From assembly GCA_902795275.1 (NCBI GenBank), contig CADBKQ010000007.1, positions 1 through 64,000 on the forward strand: a stretch of 64,000 nt of DNA. The letters run 5' to 3'. Both the position numbers and the translations under genes were made by a program. This stretch comes from an uncultured Eubacteriales bacterium. Its GTDB lineage: Bacteria > Bacillota > Clostridia > Christensenellales > Aristaeellaceae. Positions within the stretch are counted from its first letter, which is position 1, and each line of letters starts with the position of its first letter. The notes below the pieces were generated by a model, which saw only the letters and a program-made list of their open reading frames with translations, was not told the DNA's origin and did no database searches. Shown here piece by piece: positions 16,666-27,121 of the stretch.

Positions 16666-19635
16666 TTATTTTTCGCCTTGCCTGTCCTTCCATTCGCGCA
16701 CGCCGACGACCAGCTTTTCGATTTTTCCCTCTTTGAACGGCGCGATTTTCAGAATAACAGGCACGGTCGCTCCATTGATCATCAGGCGGTAACGGGTTCT
16801 GAAGCTCCCGCGCTCGCGAATCTCCCGCATGATGTTTTCTTTTGAAAAATGCTCCATGAAGGGCGTCAGGTCATCCGGGAAAATGCACTGCTTGATGTCG
16901 ATTCTCGCCTGCTCGAAGAAGTCCTCGCCTTCCTTCGCGAAGCCAAGGCTTTCATAGGCGTCCGTGGAGCTGTATTCAATATAGTGTTCTGTCTCCGGGT
17001 CCACGGTAAACAGGCTGAGATAACCGTCGGAGAGGGCCATGACCCGCACCAGGGTGTCGCGGCCCTTTTGCAGTTCTTCAAGATGCTCCTGCTGCTTCAT
17101 CTGGGCGTCCACGATGCTGATGCCCATGATGACGCGGTTTCCGCCCGGCAGACGCATCACCTTCATGCTGGCGTAGATCGGAGCGCCCGTGTCCATCAGG
17201 CGGTAGGTGGCGTTGAAAACGCCCTGCTGATCCAGCGCGCGGATGATGTTCTCCTTGGAGAACGCCGCGTAAAAGATTTCTCTGTCCTCCGCGTAAATGC
17301 GGTTTGCCTCGCTTCTGCTGGACTCAAAGAAGTTTTTGCCCCGCCGCTCGACGGCCAGTTCTTCCTCGCCCACCCGGGAGGAGTATTCGATGTATTCATC
17401 CGTATCCAGATCGACCACGTAAAGATTGTAATAGTCCGCGGCCAGCGCCCGCGCGATTTCCGCGTATGTGGCGCCCTCATTGGGCTCCGCAACGGACAGA
17501 ACGATGATCGCCACGGCGATTGCCCCGGTCACGGGATTCGTGCCGACCCTCCTGGCGAAGGAATGGACGACCGAGCCGTCCGGCATTTTCTCGTCAAAGA
17601 ACATGCGGTTCGCGCTGCCGCAGCACTGCTTCACCGTTTTAATAAAGGTCGTGCCGTATCCGACGGGCGACTCGCTGAAATCCACCTTTCCTTTTGTAAT
17701 ATCCGCGTCAAAGAAGCGCTTGATAAAGTTTACGTAAGCCTGGTTGATGCGGATATACTGCGCTTCGTTCCCGGTCATTTCCAGAATGCCGATGGGGAAC
17801 GTGGTGAAGTAGTTCTGGAAGGCGGTGTCGTTCTCATTGGCAATCAGCGTCAGATCGAAAAGGTTCACACGGTCGATCGCTTCAAAGTAGGAGGATTCCT
17901 CCGGGTTCTCCGGCAGGAGCGGATGGCCGTTCGTGCGTCTTTTCTGCACTTCTTCAAACGGCACCGGCTTGCTGTAATAATATCCCTGCAGCTTTGAGCA
18001 GCCGATTTCCTGCAAGAAGCGCACCTGTTTTAGGGTTTCCACGCCCTCGCACACGGTTTCCACGCCCATGGAATTCGCCATTTTCATCAGCTCGGTCAGG
18101 ATGATCTTGCCCTTTTCTCCTTCATCCAGCCGCTTCAAAAAGCTCATATCGAATTTCAGCAGGTCGAACTGGATGCTTTGCAGCACGTCCAGGGAAGAAT
18201 AGCCGCTGCCAAAATCGTCCATCCACACCGGGAAGCCCATCTGCTGGAAGCGCTGCACCTGGGCCTTCATGAACTCAAAATCGCTGCCGATCACGCTTTC
18301 CGTGATTTCAACGGTGATCATGCTGTGGGGAACGCCCGCGTCGTCCACCCTTTTTCTGAACTCCTCCACGATGTCGCAGGAATCAAAGTCGGACCTGGAC
18401 AGGTTGATGGAATGCGGCGCGACGGGAATATGGACGGAGGCGTAATAATTCAGCTTTGCGAGCACCTGCTCCAGCACGTACAGATCCAGCTTGTAGATCA
18501 GGCCGGACTGCTCCAGATACGGAATGAAATCCGCCGGGGACATGAATCCCTCCACCGGATCGATCCAGCGGGCCAGGGCCTCCACGTCGCAGACCTTGCC
18601 GTTCACCGCCCTGACGATCGGCTGGTAATAGACCTTGATCCATCCTTCCGCGATGGCCTTGTCGATGTTGGTGATGATATACTGCTTCTTCACCACATCC
18701 TCGCTCAGCTCCGACCTGAAATAGTTGAACGCGGAGGTGTACGCCCCCTTGAGCGCGTCGCAGGCGATTTTCGCCCGGTCATAAGCGGAGCTGACGGGAA
18801 CGTTTTCGATCCGGTCCGGATAGATGCCGACGCGGACGGGCAGGGTGTCGGAGCCGTTCATTTCGTGCCATTCCCGGAACAGGCCGTGAAGGATATTCGC
18901 CAGGCCCTCTTCCTCTGTAAACACGGCAAAATGATCCGCCCCGACGTGGCAGCAGTTTTCATTATGGAAGGTTTTGCTCAGGAGCTTGGCGAAATCGCGC
19001 AGCAGGTTGTCGCCCGCCGCGTAGCTGTTTTTATGGTTGTAATACTTCATGCCGCCCAGGTCGATATACAGCAGCGCCGGCTGGCTGCCCTTCTCCAGGA
19101 TGGCGCTCTTTCCCGCTTCGGCCAGTTCAAAGAAGAAGGCCATGTTAGGAAGCCCGGTCAGATAGTCGAACCGGTTTGATTTGAGGATGCTTTCTTCATG
19201 CAGCGCGTTGGTCATGGCCTGGTTCAAGCTTGTCCCGCTTTCATCCAGATAACTGCCTTCATCGGTATACCACACCTGCGCCAGCCGGACGCCGTCGTCC
19301 GTAAATACATGCTCACCCATGGCGTGCACAACAGTATAGCCGGAGCCGTCCTTCTTTCTCGTCCGATAGATCACCTCATACTTGCCGCCCTCCGTCGCAA
19401 AGCGGAAAGCAGCGTTGGCGATCCGGGCCACATCGTCGGGATGGGTGTCCTTATACATATCGTGATCCATGTCATAGTAAGCCTTGGCGGGGTCATCATA
19501 GCCAAACAGCTTGCAAAAACCGTCTGAAAGGACAAGGGTAACAACCCGTTTGTCAACAAACTGATAAATGGCAAACGGCTGTCTGAGGCGCTCCAGTGCG
19601 GCTTTTTCCTGAGGCGGCAATTGATATTTCTGCAT
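16666..19635 (-). CDS. PAS / degenerate GGDEF / EAL cyclic-di-GMP phosphodiesterase
   Basis: A 989-aa cytoplasmic protein predicted to degrade cyclic di-GMP. Order: PAS-like (about 1-125), GGDEF fold in which the signature is replaced by CHVGADHFAVF (about 150-300), EAL domain (about 310-565), PAS, then two copies of a PAS-like module (about 720-985). The EAL catalytic set is complete: VEALARW, EITESV, DDFGSGYSSL, EGVETL. The dead GGDEF may act as a GTP or ligand regulator, as in known composite proteins. N-terminal PAS and C-terminal modules are close relatives of those in the 33334-37614 protein. A TATAAT -10 on the minus strand at 19699-19694 is plausible. Signal sensed is unknown. Confidence 0.88.
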   Translation of the reverse strand: MQKYQLPPQEKAALERLRQPFAIYQFVDKRVVTLVLSDGFCKLFGYDDPAKAYYDMDHDMYKDTHPDDVARIANAAFRFATEGGKYEVIYRTRKKDGSGYTVVHAMGEHVFTDDGVRLAQVWYTDEGSYLDESGTSLNQAMTNALHEESILKSNRFDYLTGLPNMAFFFELAEAGKSAILEKGSQPALLYIDLGGMKYYNHKNSYAAGDNLLRDFAKLLSKTFHNENCCHVGADHFAVFTEEEGLANILHGLFREWHEMNGSDTLPVRVGIYPDRIENVPVSSAYDRAKIACDALKGAYTSAFNYFRSELSEDVVKKQYIITNIDKAIAEGWIKVYYQPIVRAVNGKVCDVEALARWIDPVEGFMSPADFIPYLEQSGLIYKLDLYVLEQVLAKLNYYASVHIPVAPHSINLSRSDFDSCDIVEEFRKRVDDAGVPHSMITVEITESVIGSDFEFMKAQVQRFQQMGFPVWMDDFGSGYSSLDVLQSIQFDLLKFDMSFLKRLDEGEKGKIILTELMKMANSMGVETVCEGVETLKQVRFLQEIGCSKLQGYYYSKPVPFEEVQKRRTNGHPLLPENPEESSYFEAIDRVNLFDLTLIANENDTAFQNYFTTFPIGILEMTGNEAQYIRINQAYVNFIKRFFDADITKGKVDFSESPVGYGTTFIKTVKQCCGSANRMFFDEKMPDGSVVHSFARRVGTNPVTGAIAVAIIVLSVAEPNEGATYAEIARALAADYYNLYVVDLDTDEYIEYSSRVGEEELAVERRGKNFFESSRSEANRIYAEDREIFYAAFSKENIIRALDQQGVFNATYRLMDTGAPIYASMKVMRLPGGNRVIMGISIVDAQMKQQEHLEELQKGRDTLVRVMALSDGYLSLFTVDPETEHYIEYSSTDAYESLGFAKEGEDFFEQARIDIKQCIFPDDLTPFMEHFSKENIMREIRERGSFRTRYRLMINGATVPVILKIAPFKEGKIEKLVVGVREWKDRQGEK

Positions 19636-19792
19636 ACGATCACCCTTGTTTTGCTAATGCTCTTTTGATCAGCCCGCAAGAATGGCAATCTAAATTATAG
19701 TTTAGCAAAAGCAACTGGAAATTTCAAGGTTTTTGTCTTTCTAAAATGTTTACATTTTCCAAACAATTATGACTTTTTTGACATAAATTCTC

Positions 19793-19837
19793 TTGACGCG
19801 GGACAAAATATGCCCTAAAATGAATGCAACGTTCATT
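19793..19837 (+). promoter_or_regulatory. GH130 promoter with operator-like inverted repeat
   Basis: TTGACG (19793-19798), 17-bp spacer, TAAAAT (19816-19821). An inverted repeat with arms AATGAA and TTCATT (19819-19837) covers the -10 end and the start site, the position expected for repressor binding. It differs from the operator of the TetR gene downstream. Confidence 0.6.
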
Positions 19838-19920
19838 GGAACAGCATTTTTTCCGCCCCGCGCAAGGCGGCGGCGATCACCATTTTCCCCCAAGAATCAG
19901 CGAACAGGAGATGAAACAAC

Positions 19921-21093
19921 ATGAGAAGCCGCAGTTTTGATTCCCTGATGGAAGCCTATGAGCGCGTTGTCAGCCGCCAGAACCCGGTGGACGAGCATTT
20001 CTACAACGGGATTTTCACCCGCTACCGCCATCCGGTACTCACCCGGGAGCACGTGCCGCCCTTCTGGATGTACGACGCGAACCCGGAAACCAATCCATTC
20101 ATGATGCAGCGCCTGGGCGTCAACGCCACGCTGAACAGCGGAGCCATCAAGCAGAACGGAAAGTATTGCCTGGCCGTGCGGGTGGAAGGCATGGACCGCA
20201 AGAGCTTCTTTGCCATCGCGGAGAGCGGCAGGCCCACCGAAGGCTTCCGGTTCCGGGATGTTCCCGTCCTGCTGCCCGACACGGAAAAGCAGGAAACCAA
20301 CGTGTACGACATGCGGCTGACCCGGCACGAGGACGGCTGGATCTACGGGGTGTTCTGCTCGGAAAGCAAGGACACGGAGAACACTGACCTGTCCGCAGCC
20401 GTTGCCGCGGCGGGTATCGTGCGCACCAAGGATTTGGAGCGCTGGGAACGGCTGCCCAATTTGGTCACGCTCCATTCTCCCCAGCAGCGCAACGTGGTGC
20501 TGCATCCCGAATTTGTGGAAGGGAAGTACGCCTTCTACACCCGGCCCATGGATGATTTCATCGAGACCGGCTCCGGCGGCGGCATCGGCTTCGGGCTGTG
20601 CGAGGACATCACCCATCCCGTGATCGGCGAGGAAAAGATCATTTCCCTCCGCCGGTATCACACCATCACCGAAAGCAAGAACGGCGCGGGGGCTGTGCCC
20701 ATCAAGACGGACAAGGGCTGGATTCATATTGCCCACGGCGTGCGCAATACGGCAGCGGGCTTGCGCTATGTGCTGTACGCTTTCGCCACCGCCCTGGACG
20801 ACCCCAGCCGGGTGATCGCCGAGCCCTCCGGCATGCTGCTGGGGCCGCTGGGCCATGAGCGCGTCGGCGACGTGAGCAACGTGGTGTTCACCAACGGCGC
20901 CATCGCCGACGACGACGGGAAGGTGTATATCTATTACGCCTCCTCCGACACCCGGATGCACGTGGCCGAAACGGACGTGGAACGCCTGTGCGATTACGTG
21001 TTCCATACGCCTGCCGATCCCCTGCGCAGCGCGGACTGCGTGCGCCAGCGGGCGGCACTGATTGAAAAAAACCTGGAATACATGAAGCGGTAG
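19921..21093 (+). CDS. GH130 mannosylglucose phosphorylase
   Basis: GH130 subfamily 1 enzymes phosphorolyse 4-O-beta-D-mannosyl-D-glucose to mannose 1-phosphate and glucose, the last step of bacterial beta-mannan use after epimerisation of mannobiose. The 390-aa length matches that subfamily. Visible family blocks include FNGIF-like [17 protein letters not shown] at the N-terminus, [16 protein letters not shown] (carrying the proposed single catalytic Asp), [15 protein letters not shown] and [17 protein letters not shown]. There is no signal peptide, so it is cytoplasmic. It has its own promoter and operator and is followed by a PHP gene after 54 bp. Other GH130 specificities, such as mannobiose, are less likely at this length. 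Confidence 0.88.
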   Translation: MRSRSFDSLMEAYERVVSRQNPVDEHFYNGIFTRYRHPVLTREHVPPFWMYDANPETNPFMMQRLGVNATLNSGAIKQNGKYCLAVRVEGMDRKSFFAIAESGRPTEGFRFRDVPVLLPDTEKQETNVYDMRLTRHEDGWIYGVFCSESKDTENTDLSAAVAAAGIVRTKDLERWERLPNLVTLHSPQQRNVVLHPEFVEGKYAFYTRPMDDFIETGSGGGIGFGLCEDITHPVIGEEKIISLRRYHTITESKNGAGAVPIKTDKGWIHIAHGVRNTAAGLRYVLYAFATALDDPSRVIAEPSGMLLGPLGHERVGDVSNVVFTNGAIADDDGKVYIYYASSDTRMHVAETDVERLCDYVFHTPADPLRSADCVRQRAALIEKNLEYMKR

Positions 21094-21147
21094 CAGGCTG
21101 TTCTGCCGCAGCAGTCCCCAGGAAAAAAGAGATAACGGAGTGTGAAC

Positions 21148-22017
21148 ATGAAACAGATGGACGCATCGCTGCCTGTTTTCAAGGGCAACACCCATGCCCA
21201 CACGACCAACAGCGACGGCCGTGTTTCGCCGGAAGAATGCATGCGGCAGTACAAAGAAGCGGGCTACGATTTCCTGGCGCTGACGGATCACTGGGCTGTC
21301 GGGGAAGAAACACAGTACCGGGGGATGCTGGTTCTTCCCGGCATCGAGTATGACTTTACGTATCCGACCCAGGTGCTGCACATCGTCGGCCTCTATCCGG
21401 ACGCGAAGCTGGCCGCCGGGATGCAGCGGGGAATGGATCACCAGACCGTGATCGACCATATCAATCAGGCCGGCGGCGTGCCCATCGCCGCGCATCCCGC
21501 CTGGTCGCTGAACACGACGGAATTTCTGTGCTCTCTGCGGGGCGTGGACATTGCCGAGGTATACAATACCATGTCCGGCGAACCCTTCAACGGGCCGCGC
21601 GCCGATGCGGAAGCGATCCTTGACATTGCCGCTTCCAACGGAAAGCTGTTCAATCTGGTGGCTGCGGACGATTCGCATTTTTACCAGGGAGAACAGTGCG
21701 TTTCCTATACCATGGTACAGGCGGAGGAATTATCGGTTCCGGCGATTCTGGACGCGCTGAAAAAAGGGAGGTTCTACGCCTCCCAGGGGCCGGAGTTCAA
21801 AAGTATAGAGGTCAAAGGCGACGAAGTGATCGTGGAAACCTCGCCCGTAAATCGGATCACGGTCTGCTCCAACCGCGTCTGGGTGAAGGACAGATGTGTA
21901 TCCGGCAATGGATTGACGGAGAGAATCTATAAAATCCAGCCGGGAGAAAAGTATATCCGATTCCGGATCACAGATGGCGAAGGCCGGATAGCGTGGAGCA
22001 ATCCGATCGCGCTGTAA
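21148..22017 (+). CDS. PHP-domain phosphoesterase
   Basis: PHP proteins are metal-dependent phosphoesterases. The 289-aa product starts with KGNTHAHTTNSDG, the first metal-binding motif, then LALTDHW, AAHPAW and VAADDSHFY, which supply the other expected histidine and aspartate ligands. A C-terminal beta-rich tail of about 80 residues follows. No signal peptide is present. The ATG at 21148 is preferred over the upstream GTG at 21142 because GGAG sits 7 nt before it. It lies between the phosphorylase and a TetR gene. The substrate is unknown; a sugar or cyclic phosphate fits the neighbourhood but is a guess. Confidence 0.82.
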   Translation: MKQMDASLPVFKGNTHAHTTNSDGRVSPEECMRQYKEAGYDFLALTDHWAVGEETQYRGMLVLPGIEYDFTYPTQVLHIVGLYPDAKLAAGMQRGMDHQTVIDHINQAGGVPIAAHPAWSLNTTEFLCSLRGVDIAEVYNTMSGEPFNGPRADAEAILDIAASNGKLFNLVAADDSHFYQGEQCVSYTMVQAEELSVPAILDALKKGRFYASQGPEFKSIEVKGDEVIVETSPVNRITVCSNRVWVKDRCVSGNGLTERIYKIQPGEKYIRFRITDGEGRIAWSNPIAL

Positions 22018-22047
22018 ATCCTGCCGTACAACATTTTTTCATGGGTC

Positions 22048-22097
22048 TTGACACGTGACCGTCCGTTCTCTATAATAGAAGAGACCGGACGGTCACG
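22048..22097 (+). promoter_or_regulatory. Consensus promoter with 12-bp inverted repeat operator
   Basis: Perfect consensus TTGACA (22048-22053), 17-bp spacer, TATAAT (22071-22076). The spacer carries CGTGACCGTCCG (22054-22065), and its exact complement CGGACGGTCACG lies at 22086-22097. Each arm also resembles a GACCG-type TetR half-operator pair, so the TetR product encoded 20 bp downstream probably represses itself here. Confidence 0.8.
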
Positions 22098-22117
22098 ATT
22101 TTATGGAGGGGATGCGG

Positions 22118-22708
22118 ATGGCGAAGGATACGAAGGAGCGCATTTTGGCGGCGGCGCTGGATATGTTTTCCCAGAAAGGGTATGACGGGACGAACATCCG
22201 CGAGCTGACCGCTTCGCTGGGACTGGTGAAGTCCTCCATGTACCGTCATTTTGAGAGGAAGGAAGAAATCTGGAATACCCTGCTGGACGAGCTGATCGCC
22301 TACTACGACGCGCATTTCGGTTCCCCGGAGCATTTGCCGCCCGTGCCGGATTCGCCGGAAGCGTTGGTGGAGATGACGATGCGGATGGTGGATTTTACGG
22401 TGCACGATGAGAGAATCATCAAGTCGAGGAAGCTGCTGACCATCGAGCAATTCCGGGATGACCGCGCCCGGAGCCTTGCCACCAGGCATTTCCTGACCGG
22501 CCTGAGCGAGACGTTCACCCCTGTCTTTTCGGGCATGATGGACAAGGGGCTGCTGCGCCGCGACGACCCCGCGATGCTCGCCTTTGCCTACACCGCGCCG
22601 ATCTCCGCGCTGATTCATTTATGCGACCGGGAACCGGAGAAAACGGAGGACGCCATCCGGCGGATCGAGGCGTTCAGCAGGCATTTTATCAGGGTGTACG
22701 GAAATTGA
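22118..22708 (+). CDS. TetR family repressor
   Basis: A 196-aa DNA-binding protein. The N-terminus has the TetR helix-turn-helix (ERILAAALDMFSQKGYDG, then SLGLVKSSMYRHFERKEEIW), and the remainder is the ligand-binding and dimer domain. ATG at 22118 was chosen because GGAGGGG lies 6 nt before it; ATGs at 22103 and 22112 are poorly placed. The gene follows a consensus promoter with a perfect inverted repeat and is 16 bp from the kinase gene, so it likely controls its own operon. The inducer is unknown; a substrate or product of the adjacent kinase is a natural candidate. Confidence 0.9.
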   Translation: MAKDTKERILAAALDMFSQKGYDGTNIRELTASLGLVKSSMYRHFERKEEIWNTLLDELIAYYDAHFGSPEHLPPVPDSPEALVEMTMRMVDFTVHDERIIKSRKLLTIEQFRDDRARSLATRHFLTGLSETFTPVFSGMMDKGLLRRDDPAMLAFAYTAPISALIHLCDREPEKTEDAIRRIEAFSRHFIRVYGN

Positions 22709-22724
22709 CAGGAGGAAAACAGCC

Positions 22725-23636
22725 ATGAGCGCAAAACCCGAAGCATACCTTTTCGGCCAGGTGCTGGGCACCCATTCATTCCTTTTGAAGGACGGCTTTC
22801 TCCAGCCGGACGAATACTCGGAGATCCAGGAGCAATACTTCCTTCCCGGCGGCGAGACCGGCACGGCGGCGACTGTGCTTCAATCTTTAGGTGTCTCCGT
22901 GCGGATGGACGGCACCTGGATCGGAACGGAGGTCGCGCCCATGCTGCGCTCCTTCTATGCCGGAAAAAACGTAGATTTGTCCCCGCTGCATTTCACGGAG
23001 GATGACCCCGGCGTGATGGACTATGTGGTCATTGCCGGGCTGGCGCGCTCTCCCATGGGGCGCTTCCAGACGCTGTTCGCCTCGGGAAAGCGGTGGTGGA
23101 GCGTCCCGAAGGAGGAGGACCTCGACGGCTGCAAGGCCGCGGCCGTTGATCCCTTTTTCGGGGAAGAATCCCTGCGGGCGGCGGAGCTGTGCCAAAAGCG
23201 CGGCATCCCCTATGTGACCATCGACAGCTCCCATGATTCGCTCCTGCACCGGCATGCCGCCGTGAACGTGGTTTCCAAGGAGTGCACTTCCCAGTATTAC
23301 GCCGGAATCACTCCCGAAGAAGTGATGACGCGGATGCAGGCGGAAGCGGAGGGCCTCACCATCCTGACCCAGGGCGGCGGGGAAATGCTGTATGGCAGAA
23401 AGGGAGAACCGCTGCGCAGGATGAAGCCCTTCTCCGTCCAGGTCAGAAGCACCCTCGGCGCTGGCGACACGTTCAAAGCCGGCTGCGTGTATGGCTTGCT
23501 GCACGGCATGAACGACGAAGACCTGGTGCGTTTTGCCAGCGCCTGCTCAGCCATCGCCATCTCACGGTTTCCCCTGCCCCTCCATCCGCCCCGGCTGGAT
23601 GAAGTACTGAACCTGATCCGAACTGGAAAAGCGTGA
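22725..23636 (+). CDS. PfkB family carbohydrate kinase
   Basis: A 303-aa ribokinase-fold kinase that transfers phosphate from ATP to a sugar or nucleoside hydroxyl. The second PfkB signature is present as STLGAGDTFKAGCVYGLL, with the catalytic Asp in GAGD; an N-terminal LPGGETGTAATVL block corresponds to the substrate region (GG motif). AGGAGG precedes the ATG. It is the last gene of the TetR-controlled pair and converges with the glycosidase gene 8 bp away. The substrate cannot be read from sequence. Confidence 0.85.
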   Translation: MSAKPEAYLFGQVLGTHSFLLKDGFLQPDEYSEIQEQYFLPGGETGTAATVLQSLGVSVRMDGTWIGTEVAPMLRSFYAGKNVDLSPLHFTEDDPGVMDYVVIAGLARSPMGRFQTLFASGKRWWSVPKEEDLDGCKAAAVDPFFGEESLRAAELCQKRGIPYVTIDSSHDSLLHRHAAVNVVSKECTSQYYAGITPEEVMTRMQAEAEGLTILTQGGGEMLYGRKGEPLRRMKPFSVQVRSTLGAGDTFKAGCVYGLLHGMNDEDLVRFASACSAIAISRFPLPLHPPRLDEVLNLIRTGKA

Positions 23637-23643
23637 AACTGTG

Positions 23644-25080
23644 TCAGATCGGTATTGAATCATCCAGAATGTTTCCCCGGTGATCGGTTATGATTCGGAA
23701 GCCGCAGGGATGGGTAGCAACGGGGCGTCCGTCCACCCGGATCTCCGCCTTTCCCCCATCGCTGAAAATGCCGTAACGGTGGCCGTAAAACGTCGCTTCA
23801 TACTGATATGCTTCATGCTTTCCCAGGCTGAACCACACGTTTCCCAAATGCGGATGAATGCCGAACCGGTGGGCGATATACTCCAACGAAGCCAGCAAGG
23901 TGGGGCCGTAGGCGTCCTGAACCGGCTCGTTTTTTCCGGACTGCACCGGCTGGTGCGTCACGGCGTGAACCAGGGACGGCGCGCCCGTAAACGGGTCAAA
24001 TTGCTGGGTAAAGCGAAACCCGTGGGCGGCGATTGCGCGCATCAGCCTGTCGCCCAATTCCGTTACCAGGGAATGGTAGCCATAGTTTTCCAGCGCCAGG
24101 ATCGCCCGCTGATAGGTCAAGCCTTCCGGCTGGCCGCTCCAATTGTTTTCCGGGGCGTTGCGGAACGCGGGGTCGTTCGCCGCCACGCTGGGCAAAGGAA
24201 AGGGCGTCCAGAATTCAGCCGGGTTCAGCAGGTGGTCTTTCACAAACCGGGCCGCCATTTCGCGGGAGACCGAACCCCAGTACATGCACCGCAGGGTGTT
24301 ATGGCAAAGGATGCTGATGCTGTTCCCGTTTTTGTCCCGGTCATACAGCGCTCCCCGCTGTTCGTCCCACAGCCCTTTTTTCAGTGTCGCCGCCACCGCG
24401 GCGGCTTTTTTTGTCCACGCTTCCGCTTCCTCGTCTTTCTTCTGGATACGGCAGACAGCCGCCAGCGTATCCCGGCAGGCATAGCTCCAGCTGGTCACGT
24501 CCATGGAGGCCATGGGCACCACCTGATACCCGGCGGGCGGCGCGTCCTCCGTCCACCAGCAGGGCGCGTCCCCGTAGCGCAGGGCCAAATCCTCTCCCGT
24601 ATCGTATACGCAGAAGGAGCGAAGCAGGCCGTCGTCCTTCAGCGCCCGGGTGCGCCAGAGGCAGTCATCGAAGCGGATGAGGGTGTCCTTGAGGAAATCA
24701 AGGAAATGCCCGTCCTCCCCTGCCAGGAAATACAGGTTCAGCGCCGGGAAAGGAAAACAGAACCCCTGGTATTTGTTGAACTGGGGTTCGATCTTTCCTT
24801 CGGCGCACTGGATGGAGCCTGGCAGCCGCCCGTCCGCCCGCTGGTGCTCCATGAACAGCAGGCAGTTGTTCAGCCCCGCCTCCAGATTCCGCAGGGCGTA
24901 CATTTCCCCGCCCATGGGCTGGGTTTCCAGCCAGATTTTTTCGTATCCGCCGCCTTCCACCAAGACGGTGCGGCCGCCGAAATCCTTCAGGTTGCCGAGG
25001 CATTTCCGTTCCGCCTCGTCGTACAGCCGCTGCAACACTGGGTTTTCACACCGAAAAGACACGCTTGTTTCCGGAAGCAT
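23644..25080 (-). CDS. MGH1-like (GH63-type) alpha/alpha-barrel glycosidase
   Basis: A 478-aa cytoplasmic protein of the six-hairpin glycosidase superfamily, closest in appearance to the MGH1-like/GH63 group. Supporting blocks are VEGGGYEKIWLETQPMGG, DVTSWSYACRDTLAAV, LYDRDKNGNSISILCHNTL and NNWSGQPEGLTYQRAILAL; the last resembles the acid-base region of that group. The start at 25080 lies 5 nt after the permease stop, with GAAAGG inside the permease end as ribosome site; the frame could extend to 25152 but would overlap the permease. It is the last gene of the binding-protein/permease operon, so it probably hydrolyses the imported oligosaccharide. Exact substrate is unknown. Confidence 0.75.
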   Translation of the reverse strand: MLPETSVSFRCENPVLQRLYDEAERKCLGNLKDFGGRTVLVEGGGYEKIWLETQPMGGEMYALRNLEAGLNNCLLFMEHQRADGRLPGSIQCAEGKIEPQFNKYQGFCFPFPALNLYFLAGEDGHFLDFLKDTLIRFDDCLWRTRALKDDGLLRSFCVYDTGEDLALRYGDAPCWWTEDAPPAGYQVVPMASMDVTSWSYACRDTLAAVCRIQKKDEEAEAWTKKAAAVAATLKKGLWDEQRGALYDRDKNGNSISILCHNTLRCMYWGSVSREMAARFVKDHLLNPAEFWTPFPLPSVAANDPAFRNAPENNWSGQPEGLTYQRAILALENYGYHSLVTELGDRLMRAIAAHGFRFTQQFDPFTGAPSLVHAVTHQPVQSGKNEPVQDAYGPTLLASLEYIAHRFGIHPHLGNVWFSLGKHEAYQYEATFYGHRYGIFSDGGKAEIRVDGRPVATHPCGFRIITDHRGNILDDSIPI

Positions 25081-25085
25081 TGCCG

Positions 25086-25997
25086 TCAGCCTTTCACCGA
25101 GCCCATGGTCAGCCCGCTCATGAAGTACTTTTGCAGGAAGGGATACACGCACAGGATGGGAATCGCACCCAGGAAAATCTGGGCGGCCTTGAAGGTGCGC
25201 TCGGAGATTTCCCGCATCACCAGCTGTTCGCTGGAGGTCATGGACTGTAAATCCGGGTTGATGATGATGGTGCGCAGGTAGCTTTGCAGGGGATAGTTGT
25301 AGGTGTGGTTCATATAGATGATGCCGTCGAACCAGCTGTTCCAGTGGTTCACGATCACGAACAGGCTCACCGTCGCCAGGGAGGGCAGCGACAGGGGCAG
25401 GTAGATTTTCAGCAGCGTGGTAAAGTGGCCCGCGCCGTCGATGAACGCGGCTTCCTCGATCTCATGGGGAATGGTGCGGAAGAAGTTCATCATCAGCACC
25501 ACGTTGAAGATCGGCACAGCGCCGGGCAGCACCAAGGCCCATATCGAGTCCAGCATGCCCAGATACCGGATGGTCATGTAAGTCGGGATCAAGCCGCCGT
25601 TGAACATCATGGTAAAGATGAAGATCCAGGCGTACTTGCCCCGGGCGTGGAACACATCCTTTTCCTTGGACAGCGGGTAGGCCGTCAGGATGATCACCAG
25701 CATGGTCACCGCGTAGCCCAGTGCCACCCGCTTGGCGGAAATCAGGAACGCCTGGGTGAACTGCGGCTTCGTCAGCGCGTACTGGTAGGACGACCAGGTG
25801 AATTCCACCGGCCACAGCTTCACATAGCCCGCCGCCGCCGCGTTGGACGAGGACAGGGACACCGCCAGCACGTTGATCAGCGGCAGCAGGCACAGCAGCG
25901 CCGAGCAGGTGAGGAACAGGTAATCCGCCGCTAAAAAGACTTTCCGACTCACGGACAGCTTGATGTGGGTGCCGGTCATTTCTTCTTTCTGCTTCAT
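25086..25997 (-). CDS. Sugar ABC importer permease (YtcP-like)
   Basis: A 303-aa inner-membrane subunit with six predicted helices and the EAA loop (EIEEAAFIDGAGHF), through which permeases dock on the ATPase. The C-terminus QKYFMSGLTMGSVKG is the hallmark of the YtcP/AraQ-like group. It pairs with the LplB-like permease encoded 13 bp upstream. No ATPase gene is present, so a shared MsmX-type ATPase encoded elsewhere is expected. Cargo is an oligosaccharide by context only. Confidence 0.9.
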   Translation of the reverse strand: MKQKEEMTGTHIKLSVSRKVFLAADYLFLTCSALLCLLPLINVLAVSLSSSNAAAAGYVKLWPVEFTWSSYQYALTKPQFTQAFLISAKRVALGYAVTMLVIILTAYPLSKEKDVFHARGKYAWIFIFTMMFNGGLIPTYMTIRYLGMLDSIWALVLPGAVPIFNVVLMMNFFRTIPHEIEEAAFIDGAGHFTTLLKIYLPLSLPSLATVSLFVIVNHWNSWFDGIIYMNHTYNYPLQSYLRTIIINPDLQSMTSSEQLVMREISERTFKAAQIFLGAIPILCVYPFLQKYFMSGLTMGSVKG

Positions 25998-26010
25998 CCT
26001 TCACCCCTCC

Positions 26011-26952
<942 letters not shown>

Positions 26953-26974
26953 GGCTTGAACCCCCTTTGTAAGA

Positions 26975-27107
26975 GTGAGGAGTAAAAAGTTAGGAGTTAG
27001 GAGAGAGGAGTTAGGAGTTATATAGTGAATGCTTTGCTGCCGATGGAATGAGAATGTCAAAGCACAAACCATGATAAACTCCTAATTCCTCACTCCTAAC
27101 TCCTCAC
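26975..27107. repeat. Heptad inverted repeat A (GTTAGGA units)
   Basis: The left arm (26975-27023) is six to seven in-register heptamers, consensus GTTAGGA with GTGAGGA and GAGAGGA variants. The right arm (27080-27107) is four heptamers on the other strand. The loop is about 56 nt. It lies inside a transporter operon, between the binding-protein and permease genes, and could act as a processing or attenuation hairpin. Confidence 0.85.
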
Positions 27108-27121
27108 TTTATCAATGCGTA

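Noticed and set aside
25081..25152. Longer N-terminus for the MGH1-like glycosidase
   Set aside because: It would overlap the permease C-terminus by over 60 bp; the ATG at 25080 sits just after the permease stop with a ribosome site.
26953..27072. Longer N-terminus for the LplB-like permease
   Set aside because: The extra residues are translated from the heptad repeat and lack a ribosome site; the GTG at 26952 has AAAGGGGG upstream.
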